The notes: a model not told the origin generated them from the sequence alone. A DNA stretch of 43,296 nt from Paludibacteraceae bacterium (GCA_017559505.1 JAFYSF010000037.1:1-43296), one strand, 5' to 3'. Shown: positions 33,601 through 41,299, counted from the first letter of the stretch. Program-made: numbers and translations.

Positions 33601-33925
33601 ATGAAAGATAATTTTATTCGTATTATTTTGCCTATAAGTGTGTAAGATGGCACCCAGATAGCACCCAGTCGGCACCCAGTTATTACCAAATGTTGAAAAC
33701 ATTGAAAAACTGATTGTTTTCTGTGCAGAAGCACGTTCATTTGGTGAGATGTTGGTTCATATGGAGCTTACTGATAGAACTAAATTTAGGAGAAAATATA
33801 TTCATCCATTGTTGGAGATTGATATATTAGAACAGACTATACCAGATAAACCTAATAGTCGAAACCAAAAATACCGTCTTACAACAAAGGGGCTTGCTTT
33901 GAAAAATAGTCAAATAAATAAGTAA
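33601..33925 (+). pseudogene. remnant of a winged-helix, AlbA_2/Fic-associated ATP-binding protein
   Basis: The ATG at 33601 opens 14 codons (ending FIRIILPISV) and then stops. Another frame, open from 33662 to the TAA at 33925 (87 codons), encodes VENIEKLIVFC, RSFGEML, RRKYIHPLLE and IPDKPNSRNQKYRLTTKG, a winged-helix tail common at the end of AlbA_2-type ATP-binding proteins. The joint holds three tandem 11-base units starting GCACCCAG. Since 11 is not a multiple of 3, each unit shifts the frame. No start codon precedes the second part, so this is a decayed gene end. Confidence 0.75.
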
Positions 33926-34019
33926 TTTTACTAAAGGTTTGGCTTACTTTTTTAGTTGAAATTGTTGATTATTTAGGCTTTTTCTATTGTTTTTGCATAG
34001 TGAAAAAATTATTTTATAA

Positions 34020-35003
34020 ATGAAGAGATATATTTCGCCAGATTTATTGCAAACAGCAGAGTTATTGCGTGATAGAGTGGTTGCTTTACGTCCTTTCCCA
34101 GAAGAGACTTTAAAATCGCTCAGAGAGTATTATCGTATCGGTTTGACTTATACGAGTAATGCCCTTGAAGGGAATAGTCTTACTGAATCAGAAACAAAGG
34201 TTGTAATAGAGGATTGATTGACGATTGAGGGTAAACCTCTACATGATGTTTATGAGGCTGTGGGTCATGCTCATGCTTATGATTATATTCATACACTTAT
34301 AGCTAGTAAACCTTTGGAGGAATTGGATATATTGGAATTGCATCGTTTGTTCTATGAGAAGATTGATGTTGAAAAAGCTGGTCATTATCGTACAGTTCCG
34401 GTGTTTATTAGTGGTAGTAAATACGCTGTGTCGCCTGCTTCAAGAATAGAGAGCGATATGAAAAAGTTTGTGAAATGGTTTAATGATAATGAACATAAGT
34501 TGCCAACTCCTGAATTTGCTGCTCTTGCACATCAGAAATTTGTTTTTATACACCCCTTTATTGATGGTAATGGTCGTGTGGCACGACTTATACCTAATCT
34601 TGCCTTGATTAGAGGAGAATATACCATAGCTCTTATCCCTTCTGTTGTGCGATATGAATATGTGCAATCGCTTGAAATGTCGCACAAAACGCCAAGTGTA
34701 TTTGTTGATTTTATAGCAGAACGCATTATTGAAACTCAGAAAGATTTACTTCGTTTGTTGGATGATGGCGGTGTAAATGGCGGTGTAAATGGCGGTGTAA
34801 GAGGTAAAAATGGCGGTGTAAATTTGGAAGAGTTGATATTAGATGTTATAGTGAAATATCCGGGCATGAATGCTCCGGCTATTGCTGAAATGCTACAAAA
34901 AAGTTTGAGAACTATACAGAGATATTTGAAATTACTTTCTGAAGCAGAAAAGATTGAGTTTAGAGGTGCTGCAAAAAATGGTGGATATTATGCGTTGAAA
35001 TAA
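34020..35003 (+). pseudogene. Fic family protein gene split by an in-frame TGA
   Basis: One 327-codon frame interrupted at codon 66 (34215-34217, TGA) where relatives usually have Gly in an EDGLTI-like segment, so a single GGA to TGA change explains it. The first 65 codons hold the inhibitory-helix motif S-N-A-L-E-G (46-51). The second part, which could restart at the TTG at 34218, holds an intact Fic motif HPFIDGNGRVAR (His178 in full numbering, 112 in the fragment), a 12-base repeat coding Gly-Gly-Val-Asn, and a winged-helix end. Fic enzymes transfer AMP or similar groups to proteins. It may be dead, or express an uninhibited C-terminal fragment. Confidence 0.85.
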
Positions 35004-35104
35004 TTTTGTCTCTATTTTAAGTTTATGGATGATATTGAATATACGTAATGTTGAGCTGGATGAATTAGTTGATTTTTTGTGTTGCAATATCGAAATATTT
35101 TTTG

Positions 35105-35112
35105 TAACTTTG
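35105..35112 (+). promoter_or_regulatory. promoter -7 box for thrS with long leader
   Basis: TAACTTTG at 35105-35112, with TTG about 20 bases upstream (35082-35084). The leader to the thrS ATG is about 295 bases. It contains a palindrome CGAAAATAAATTTTCG (35149-35164), two repeat blocks and no reading frame that I trust. I see no tRNA-sensing T-box. Confidence 0.55.
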
Positions 35113-35279
35113 CACTCCGTTCGAAAATGGGCTGCACCTTGGCATAATCGAAAATAAATTTTCGTTCTGCGCTCGGTTTGCTCCATTTTTGCACTTCATT
35201 TTGTGGGAGGTCCTTTTTGTAGATTTCGCCGCTTGTATGGTGGGGTCGGGGACAGCCTTTAACACACTAATTAAAACGA

Positions 35280-35307
35280 GTTGAAAGTTGAAAGTTGAAA
35301 GTTGAAA
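35280..35307. repeat. heptanucleotide array, unit GTTGAAA (4 perfect units)
   Basis: Four identical 7-base GTTGAAA units, in the thrS leader. The only perfect array of the set, perhaps the youngest. Confidence 0.95.
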
Positions 35308-35384
35308 GTTTTTTTTGTTAAGTCGCTTTTTAGTTTGTTGACTGAATTTAAATTTTTATCGCTAAAAGCTTCAAAGAACTCTGT

Positions 35385-35405
35385 TTCAAATTTCAAATTT
35401 CACAT
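35385..35405. repeat. heptanucleotide array, CAAATTT-like (3 units)
   Basis: TTTCAAATTTCAAATTTCAC read as CAAATTT 7-mers, ending a few bases before the thrS ATG. It shares sequence with the array next to rpsA at 28166-28179. Confidence 0.75.
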
Positions 35406-35414
35406 TAAAAAATT

Positions 35415-37358
35415 ATGATTAAAGTTACATTTCCTGACGGTTCAGTACGTGAGTACGCCGCTGGTAGCACTGCTTTTCAAATCGCTGAGTCGATTTCGCC
35501 TCGTTTAGCCAACGATATTTTGGCTGCGAGCGTGAATGGTGAAATTATTGAAATCAATCGTCCTATCACGGAAGATTGTAGCATTAAATTGCACAAATGG
35601 GATGATGCTGAGGCTAAACATGCCTTCTGGCATACGTCGGCTCACTTGATGGCTGAAGCTTTGCAAGAGTTGTATCCAGGTATTCAATTTGGTATTGGTC
35701 CTGCTATCGAAAGCGGATTCTACTATGATGTGATGCCTGCCGCTGGCACTGTTATTAAAGAATCGGATTTGGCTGCCATCGAAAAGAAAATGGCAGAACT
35801 TGTGGCTAAAAAAGAGCCTATCGTGCGTCAAGATATCTCGAAAGCTGATGCCTTGAAAATGTTTGAAGAACGTGGTGAAACGTTCAAATGTGAGTTGATT
35901 AACGACCTTGAAGATGGTACTATCACTCTTTATACTCAAGGTGCGTTTACTGACCTTTGTCGTGGTCCGCACTTGGTGAATACGGCTGAAATCAAGGCTG
36001 TGAAGTTGTTGAGCGTGGCAGGTGCTTACTGGCGTGGCGACGAAAAACGTCCACAAATGACACGTATCTATGGTATTTCGTTCCCTAAAAAGAAAATGTT
36101 GGACGAATATCTCGTGTTGATGGAAGAGGCTAAAAAACGCGACCACCGTAAGATTGGTAAAGAATTAGAGCTGTTCGCATTCTCAGAATCAGTAGGTAAA
36201 GGTTTGCCTTTGTGGTTGCCTAAAGGTACTGCTTTGCGTTTGCGCTTGGAAGACTTCTTGAAACGTATCCAAAAACGTTTTGGTTACCAACAAGTGATGA
36301 CTCCACATATTGGTCAAAAAGAGTTGTGGGTGACTTCGGGTCACTATGCTAAATATGGTAAAGACTCGTTCCAACCAATCCATACTCCAGAGGAGGGCGA
36401 AGAATATTTGTTGAAACCTATGAACTGTCCGCACCACTGCGAAATATATAAGGTGACACCTCACTCATATAAAGACCTTCCATTGCGTTATGCTGAATTC
36501 GGTACTGTGTATCGTTATGAGCAAAGCGGTGAGTTGCATGGTTTGACACGTGTGCGCTCGTTTACACAAGACGATGCTCACATCTTCTGTCGTCCTGACC
36601 AATTGAAAGAGGAGTTCATGAAAGTGATGGACATCATCTTCATTATCTTCAAAGCGTTGAATTTCGAAAACTTCGAGGCTCAAATTTCGCTTCGTGACCC
36701 TAACAATAAAGAAAAATATATCGGTTCGGACGACGTATGGGAAAAAGCAGAGACTGCTATTATCGAAGCTTGCGAATATAAAGGCTTGAAAGCTAAAGTT
36801 GAGCTTGGCGAAGCTGCATTCTATGGTCCTAAACTCGACTTCATGGTGAAAGATGCTATCGGTCGTCGTTGGCAATTGGGTACAATCCAAGTGGACTACA
36901 ACTTGCCTGAGCGTTTTGACCTTGTATATACTGGTGCAGACAACCAAAAACATCGTCCTGTGATGATTCACCGTGCGCCATTCGGTTCGATGGAACGTTT
37001 TGTGGCAGTGCTTATCGAGCATACAGGTGGTAAATTCCCATTGTGGTTGACTCCAGACCAAGCAGTAGTGCTTCCGATTTCTGAAAAATATAATGATTAT
37101 GCGAAAGAAGTGGCTGAGAAATTGGCTCAATTTGATGTTCGTGCAATTGTTGACGACCGCAACGAGAAAATCGGACGTAAGATTCGTGATAACGAATTGA
37201 AACGTATTCCTTATCTCTTGATTGTTGGCGAAAACGAGATGAACGAAGGCAAAATCTCGGTGCGTAAACAAGGCGAAGGCGACCAAGGTGTGATGACACC
37301 AGACGAGTTTGCTACACTTGTGAACGATAAAATCAGAGAAATGATGAGTGAATTTTAA
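35415..37358 (+). CDS. thrS: threonyl-tRNA synthetase
   Basis: A 647-residue class II aminoacyl-tRNA synthetase. In order: an N-terminal TGS domain, an editing domain with [11 protein letters not shown] (zinc-binding His pair), the class II core with [10 protein letters not shown] (zinc site Cys), [26 protein letters not shown] and the GSMERF motif 3, then an anticodon-binding domain ([13 protein letters not shown]...). It charges tRNA(Thr). Many Bacteroidota have infC downstream of thrS. Here a terminator and a rubredoxin gene follow instead. Confidence 0.98.
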   Translation: MIKVTFPDGSVREYAAGSTAFQIAESISPRLANDILAASVNGEIIEINRPITEDCSIKLHKWDDAEAKHAFWHTSAHLMAEALQELYPGIQFGIGPAIESGFYYDVMPAAGTVIKESDLAAIEKKMAELVAKKEPIVRQDISKADALKMFEERGETFKCELINDLEDGTITLYTQGAFTDLCRGPHLVNTAEIKAVKLLSVAGAYWRGDEKRPQMTRIYGISFPKKKMLDEYLVLMEEAKKRDHRKIGKELELFAFSESVGKGLPLWLPKGTALRLRLEDFLKRIQKRFGYQQVMTPHIGQKELWVTSGHYAKYGKDSFQPIHTPEEGEEYLLKPMNCPHHCEIYKVTPHSYKDLPLRYAEFGTVYRYEQSGELHGLTRVRSFTQDDAHIFCRPDQLKEEFMKVMDIIFIIFKALNFENFEAQISLRDPNNKEKYIGSDDVWEKAETAIIEACEYKGLKAKVELGEAAFYGPKLDFMVKDAIGRRWQLGTIQVDYNLPERFDLVYTGADNQKHRPVMIHRAPFGSMERFVAVLIEHTGGKFPLWLTPDQAVVLPISEKYNDYAKEVAEKLAQFDVRAIVDDRNEKIGRKIRDNELKRIPYLLIVGENEMNEGKISVRKQGEGDQGVMTPDEFATLVNDKIREMMSEF

Positions 37359-37380
37359 TTTACTGTATAAATAATTGAAA

Positions 37381-37420
37381 AAAAGACTATGTAAGTGATT
37401 TGCATAGTCTTTTTTTTTTG
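37381..37420 (+). terminator. terminator of thrS
   Basis: A 9-bp stem AAGACTATG/CATAGTCTT with an 11-base loop followed by about ten T. Confidence 0.9.
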
Positions 37421-37499
37421 TCTGTTGCGTTCATTTGCATGGTATTTGTAATGTAGTTGTTGTAATTATTAACTTTATATGAATAAGGAGAAACAAGTT

Positions 37500-37664
37500 A
37501 TGAAAAAGTATGAATGTACAGTATGTCATTGGGTTTATGACCCACAAGTAGGCGACCCAGATAATGGTGTTGAGCCGGGTACGCCATTCGAACAAATTCC
37601 AGATGATTGGACTTGTCCGCTTTGTGGAGTTTCGAAAGAAGAGTTTGAGCCAGTAGAAGAGTAA
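37500..37664 (+). CDS. rubredoxin
   Basis: A 54-residue rubredoxin, a small cytoplasmic electron carrier with one iron held by four Cys: Cys6/Cys9 (CTVC) and Cys39/Cys42 (CPLC), with the typical [17 protein letters not shown] and DDWTCP segments. I choose the ATG at 37500. The upstream ATG at 37479 would place a strong AAGGAG (37485-37490) inside the gene, whereas from 37500 it is 9 bases upstream. It is likely used in oxidative-stress or anaerobic redox chemistry, in keeping with the ferredoxin-dependent operon downstream. Confidence 0.96.
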   Translation: MKKYECTVCHWVYDPQVGDPDNGVEPGTPFEQIPDDWTCPLCGVSKEEFEPVEE

Positions 37665-37861
37665 TTGTTGAGATTAAGGGGACTTCTATAAATTTTTCAC
37701 CTTCGGTTTAAGACTTATAGTTCCACGCTTGATAAAACAATTAAAATTTTTCTATAGCTCTTTTAGAGGTTATTTTATAGATAGAAACCATAGTATTTGT
37801 GGTGTTTATATTTGATGGGATGGATAGGCAAAAAAATAGTTGAAAAAAAGTTGTGAATATT

Positions 37862-37893
37862 TTTGTTTATTCAGAAAAAAAGGTGTAAATTTG
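37862..37893 (+). promoter_or_regulatory. promoter of the 2-oxoacid oxidoreductase operon
   Basis: TTTG (37862-37865), 20 bases, TAAATTTG (37886-37893) is a full consensus. The upstream stretch 37665-37861 has no gene. Confidence 0.75.
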
Positions 37894-37899
37894 TAGCGT

Positions 37900-37933
37900 G
37901 AAATGTAGTATGGGTAAAGGCATGCTGTATTTC
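37900..37933 (+). promoter_or_regulatory. 13-bp hairpin at the start of the operon mRNA
   Basis: GAAATGTAGTATG (37900-37912) pairs with CATGCTGTATTTC (37921-37933) over 13 bp, with three G-U pairs and an 8-base loop. The wobbles pair only in plus-strand RNA. It would be at or within a base or two of the 5' end, so it may stabilise the message or act in control. Confidence 0.6.
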
Positions 37934-37980
37934 GTGAATAAAAATGTATAACACACACTTTTAATTCAAATTATAATACT

Positions 37981-38202
37981 ATGGCAAAATTCAAAGGTGC
38001 AGTCGTTGTGGATACAGAACGCTGCAAAGGATGTGGCTTGTGCGTAGCAGCATGTCCATCTAAAGTTTTGGGATTAGCATCTCAGGTGAATGCCAAAGGT
38101 TACAACTATGCTGAAATGGTCACTGAAGACTGTGTTGGCTGTTGTTCTTGCGGTTATGTATGTCCTGATGCTTGTATTTCTGTTTATAAAGTAACCCTCT
38201 AA
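37981..38202 (+). CDS. 2-oxoacid:ferredoxin oxidoreductase, ferredoxin-like delta subunit
   Basis: A 73-residue protein with two [4Fe-4S] motifs: CKGCGLCVAACP (Cys15/18/21/25) and a second set in CVGCCSCGYVCPDAC. It passes electrons from the thiamine-dependent catalytic subunits to free ferredoxin. It is the first gene of a four-gene operon and ends 16 bases before the alpha subunit. VorD/KorD-type by context. Confidence 0.92.
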   Translation: MAKFKGAVVVDTERCKGCGLCVAACPSKVLGLASQVNAKGYNYAEMVTEDCVGCCSCGYVCPDACISVYKVTL

Positions 38203-38218
38203 AAGTTGTCCAAAGGCT

Positions 38219-39295
38219 ATGGAAGAAATTAAATTAATGAAAGGTAATGAGGCTTTCGCTCACGCTGCAGTGCGTAGCGGTTGCGATGGCTATTTTGGTT
38301 ATCCTATTACCCCTCAATCTGAGGTTATGGAAACCCTACAAGAACTCAAACCTTGGGAAGAAACTGGTATGGTGGTTCTTCAAGCAGAGAGTGAAGTATC
38401 AGCAATTAACATGGTTTATGCAGGTGCTGCATGTGGTAAAAAAGTTATGACTTCGTCATCTTCACCAGGTGTATCTTTGAAACAAGAGGGTATCTCTTAT
38501 ATCGCTGCTGCTGAACTCCCATGTTTGATTCTCAACGTAATGCGTGGCGGTCCTGGTCTTGGTACAATCCAACCTTCACAAGCTGACTATTTCCAATCAG
38601 TTAAAGGTGGTGGTCACGGTGACTATCACATGATTGTTCTTGCTCCATCTACAGTACAAGAAATGGCTGACTTCGTAGACCTCGGCTATGAATTGGCATT
38701 CAAATATCGTAACCCTGTTTTGATGTTGTCTGACGGTGTTATCGGTCAAATGATGGAAAAAGTTGTATTGCCTCCTTACAAACCACGTCGTTCTATGGAA
38801 GAAGTTATCGCACAATGTCCATGGGCTACAACTGGTAAAGTAGGTCGCGACCACAACATCATCACTTCTTTGGCTCTTGAGTCAGAAGTAATGGAAGCAA
38901 CTAACATCCGCCTCCAAGCTAAATATCGCGAAATCGAAGAAAACGAAGTTCGTTTCGAAGAATATATGCTCGACGATGCAGACTATGTATTCGTAGCATT
39001 CGGTTCTTCTGCTCGTATCTGTAAACAAGCTGTTGAATACGCTCGCGCAGAAGGTATCAAAGTTGGTGTATTGCGTCCAATCACATTGTTCCCATTCCCA
39101 ACTAAAAAAATCCAAGAACTTGCAACTCGCGTGAAAGGTTTCATGTCAATCGAAATGAGTGCAGGTCAAATGGTAGAAGACGTTCGTCTTGCTGTTAATG
39201 GTTCTAAACCAGTAGGTTTCTACGGCCGTCAAGGTGGTATTATCCCTTCAGCAGAAGAAGCTCTTGAAGCCCTTAAAACACAAATTATTAAGTAA
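38219..39295 (+). CDS. vorB: 2-oxoacid:ferredoxin oxidoreductase alpha subunit (VorB/KorA type)
   Basis: A 358-residue pyrimidine-binding subunit. It opens with KGNEAFAHAAVRSGCDGYFGYPITPQSEVMETL, the hallmark of this family, followed by SSSSPGVSLKQEGISYIAAAELP. With the beta subunit it oxidatively decarboxylates a 2-oxoacid (branched-chain or 2-oxoglutarate) to an acyl-CoA. Vor and Kor cannot be told apart by eye. The enzyme is typical of anaerobes. Strong codon bias suggests high expression. Confidence 0.9.
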   Translation: MEEIKLMKGNEAFAHAAVRSGCDGYFGYPITPQSEVMETLQELKPWEETGMVVLQAESEVSAINMVYAGAACGKKVMTSSSSPGVSLKQEGISYIAAAELPCLILNVMRGGPGLGTIQPSQADYFQSVKGGGHGDYHMIVLAPSTVQEMADFVDLGYELAFKYRNPVLMLSDGVIGQMMEKVVLPPYKPRRSMEEVIAQCPWATTGKVGRDHNIITSLALESEVMEATNIRLQAKYREIEENEVRFEEYMLDDADYVFVAFGSSARICKQAVEYARAEGIKVGVLRPITLFPFPTKKIQELATRVKGFMSIEMSAGQMVEDVRLAVNGSKPVGFYGRQGGIIPSAEEALEALKTQIIK

Positions 39296-39301
39296 GAAAT
39301 A

Positions 39302-39389
39302 GTCAACTGTCAACAGACAACAGTCAACAGTCAGCGGAGTTAAATCCGGATGGCGACTGTAGACCGTCGACTGTAGACTTTCGACTTTA
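39302..39389. repeat. paired heptanucleotide arrays inside the operon (alpha-beta gap)
   Basis: Five GTCAACA-type 7-mers (39302-39336), a short spacer, then five GACTGTA-type 7-mers (39355-39389) that are approximate complements. The two blocks can fold back on each other. The gap between these co-transcribed genes is 108 bases, unusually long. Confidence 0.9.
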
Positions 39390-39403
39390 ATAATCTAATC
39401 AAG

Positions 39404-40198
39404 ATGACAAAACAAGATATTATTAAACCCGAAAATTTGGTTTACGGCAAAACCAAAGTCTTGACTGACAATATCATGCACTATTGTCCGGGTTGTTCAC
39501 ATGGTGTTATCCACAAACTTATTGCCGAAGTAATCGAAGAAATGGGCATTCAAGAAAAAACTATCGGTATTGCTCCTGTAGGTTGCTCGGTATTCGCTTA
39601 CAACTATTTCGACATCGATATGCAAGAAGCTGCTCACGGTCGTGCTCCTGCTTTGGCAACTGCTGTTAAACGTTTGATGCCAGACAAAGTGGTGTTCACA
39701 TACCAAGGTGACGGTGACTTGGCTGCTATCGGTACTGCTGAAACTATTCACGCATGTAACCGTGGCGAAAATATCGTTATCTTCTTCGTTAACAACGGTA
39801 TCTACGGTATGACAGGTGGTCAAATGGCTCCAACTACTCTCGAAGGTATGAAGACAGCTACTTGCCCTTATGGCCGTAACACAGATATGTATGGTTTCCC
39901 ACTTCGTATTTCTGACCTCTTGAAAGAAATCGATGGTACTTGCTACGTAACTCGTCAATCAGTTCACAAAACAGCTAGCATCGTACGCGCTAAAAAAGCT
40001 ATCCGTAAAGCATTCCAAAACTCAATCGACGGTAAAGGTACTTCTGTAGTAGAATTTGTATCTCACTGTAATACAAACTGGAAAATGACTCCAGTTCAAT
40101 CAAATGCTTGGATGGAAGAGCACATGTTTGCTAAATATCCTCTTGGAGACTTGAAAGACACTCCAAAAAAACGTTTCGACGAAATTAATCATCTCTAA
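39404..40198 (+). CDS. 2-oxoacid:ferredoxin oxidoreductase beta subunit (thiamine diphosphate-binding)
   Basis: A 264-residue subunit that binds thiamine diphosphate and magnesium: CPGCSHG near residue 28, GCSVFAYNYF, then the cofactor motif GDGDLAAIG...FFVNNGIYGMTGGQ. The Cys residues near the N-terminus are those that ligate an iron-sulphur cluster in many relatives. It pairs with the alpha subunit. The neighbouring gamma subunit follows after a repeat-filled gap. Confidence 0.93.
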   Translation: MTKQDIIKPENLVYGKTKVLTDNIMHYCPGCSHGVIHKLIAEVIEEMGIQEKTIGIAPVGCSVFAYNYFDIDMQEAAHGRAPALATAVKRLMPDKVVFTYQGDGDLAAIGTAETIHACNRGENIVIFFVNNGIYGMTGGQMAPTTLEGMKTATCPYGRNTDMYGFPLRISDLLKEIDGTCYVTRQSVHKTASIVRAKKAIRKAFQNSIDGKGTSVVEFVSHCNTNWKMTPVQSNAWMEEHMFAKYPLGDLKDTPKKRFDEINHL

Positions 40199-40202
40199 AA
40201 AA

Positions 40203-40274
40203 GTCAACAGTCGACAGACAACAGTCAACGGTCGGTAGACCGTAATATACTGTAGACTGTAGACTGTAGACCTA
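40203..40274. repeat. paired heptanucleotide arrays inside the operon (beta-gamma gap)
   Basis: About ten 7-base units: GTCAACA, GTCGACA, GACAACA, GTCAACG, GTCGGTA, GACCGTA, then TACTGTA and GACTGTA. The centre GGTCGGTAGACC can form a small stem, and the two halves are roughly complementary as in the previous gap. Confidence 0.9.
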
Positions 40275-40289
40275 AAAAATTCTTAAAGT

Positions 40290-40832
40290 ATGAAAAAAGA
40301 AATTATCATAGCTGGATTTGGTGGACAAGGTGTTCTTTCAATGGGTAAGATTCTTGCTTACGCAGGTCTTATGCAAGGTAAAGAGGTAACTTGGATGCCT
40401 GCTTATGGTCCAGAACAACGTGGTGGTACTGCCAACGTTACTGTCATCCTTTCTGATGATCCAATCGCATCTCCATTGTTGCAAAAATATGACATTGTTG
40501 TGGTTCTCAACCAACCTTCAATGGACAAATTCGAATCACGCGTTAAACCAGGCGGTATCTTGATTTTCGACCCTAATGGTATGACTCGTGAACCAGAACG
40601 TAAAGATATCAATGTATATCGTATCCCTGCAACTGATACAGCTGCTGCTCTTGGTCAAGCTAAAACATTCAATATGTTCGTACTCGGTGGTCTCTTGAAA
40701 GTAGATCCAGTAGTAGAACTTGACAAAGTTATGCTCGGCTTGAAAAAATCATTGCCAGAACGTCACCACAAACTCCTTCCTGCTAACGAAGCAGCTATGT
40801 TGAAAGGTGGTGAAATTATTGAGAAATTGTAA
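40290..40832 (+). CDS. 2-oxoacid:ferredoxin oxidoreductase gamma subunit
   Basis: A 180-residue subunit with the N-terminal GFGGQGVLSMGKILAYAG and PAYGPEQRGGTANV segments of the 2-oxoacid:acceptor oxidoreductase gamma family, the part that binds coenzyme A. The set delta-alpha-beta-gamma makes a complete four-subunit enzyme. Last gene of the operon, followed by a strong terminator. Confidence 0.93.
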   Translation: MKKEIIIAGFGGQGVLSMGKILAYAGLMQGKEVTWMPAYGPEQRGGTANVTVILSDDPIASPLLQKYDIVVVLNQPSMDKFESRVKPGGILIFDPNGMTREPERKDINVYRIPATDTAAALGQAKTFNMFVLGGLLKVDPVVELDKVMLGLKKSLPERHHKLLPANEAAMLKGGEIIEKL

Positions 40833-40891
40833 TAAGTGAGTGGAATATAATGCCACGAATTGAATTATTTGCTATTTAGCAAATAAATAGT

Positions 40892-40936
40892 AAAAGGGTA
40901 GCAACATCAAATATATTTGAATGTTGTTACCCTTTT
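40892..40936 (+). terminator. terminator of the 2-oxoacid oxidoreductase operon
   Basis: A long hairpin with arms AAAAGGGTAGCAACAT and ATGTTGTTACCCTTTT and further A/T pairing in the loop. A smaller palindrome TTTGCTATTTAGCAAA lies just before it (40868-40883). Confidence 0.85.
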
Positions 40937-41009
40937 CGTTATTTTAAAAGACACGTAATAGTATTGTCTATATAATTTTTATTGGAGAGTAATAGAAAAT
41001 AAAAAAATA

Positions 41010-41032
41010 GTCTACTTATTTAGGATAAGACA
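41010..41032 (+). mobile_element. solo insertion-sequence right end
   Basis: The 23 bases here are the reverse complement of the left end of the IS3-like element at 43158, apart from one A/T length change. It ends in CA, so it is a right end whose element would lie to the left, yet no transposase is there: only about 75 bases separate it from the preceding terminator. It is a remnant. Confidence 0.8.
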
Positions 41033-41049
41033 TTTTATGTTGTGCGTTG

Positions 41050-41088
41050 GAACTTTGCAACTTTGTAAGTTGCAAAGTTCTTTTTTTT
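41050..41088 (+). terminator. strong hairpin with T8, no gene upstream
   Basis: A perfect 14-bp stem GAACTTTGCAACTT/AAGTTGCAAAGTTC with a 3-base loop, followed by eight T. The nearest plus-strand gene already has its own terminator, so this one may insulate the ATPase gene or be left over from lost IS sequence. Confidence 0.85.
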
Positions 41089-41263
41089 ATTTGTTTGGGT
41101 TGTGAAATTGCTTGCTTCACTTTGCGAACTTTGTAAGTGATGGATGTGAAAATGGCTGTTTTCTTGCTTGCAGTTTGCTTGAGGGTTACTGTTGGGTAGG
41201 GTGGGAGATTGTTTATTGAGAGGGATGTGTTAAAGTTAGTTAAAAGTGATGTTGTTGATTTTC

Positions 41264-41299
41264 TTTGACAAAAGTTGTCAAATTTAGGTTGTAATTTTG
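41264..41299 (+). promoter_or_regulatory. promoter with perfect palindrome upstream of the AAA+ gene
   Basis: A -7 box TAATTTTG (41292-41299) and TTTG at 41264-41267 (24-base spacing, slightly long). The TTTG is part of a perfect palindrome TTTGACAA-AAG-TTGTCAAA (41264-41282). Its place over the -33 region suits a dimeric repressor. Confidence 0.65.

Noticed and set aside
34215..34217. TGA read as an amino acid (recoding or an altered genetic code) in the Fic gene
   Set aside because: TGA ends other intact genes here (for example the deacetylase-like gene at 17463 and the AAA+ gene at 43073), and there is no selenocysteine context. A nonsense change is simpler.
35004..35414. A T-box-like or other riboswitch in the thrS leader
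   Set aside because: No T-box bulge sequence or antiterminator/terminator pair was found, and T-boxes are not expected in Bacteroidota. Only repeats and a small palindrome are present.
36465..37286. A 273-codon minus-strand frame opposite thrS
   Set aside because: A shadow of thrS with no domain or promoter.
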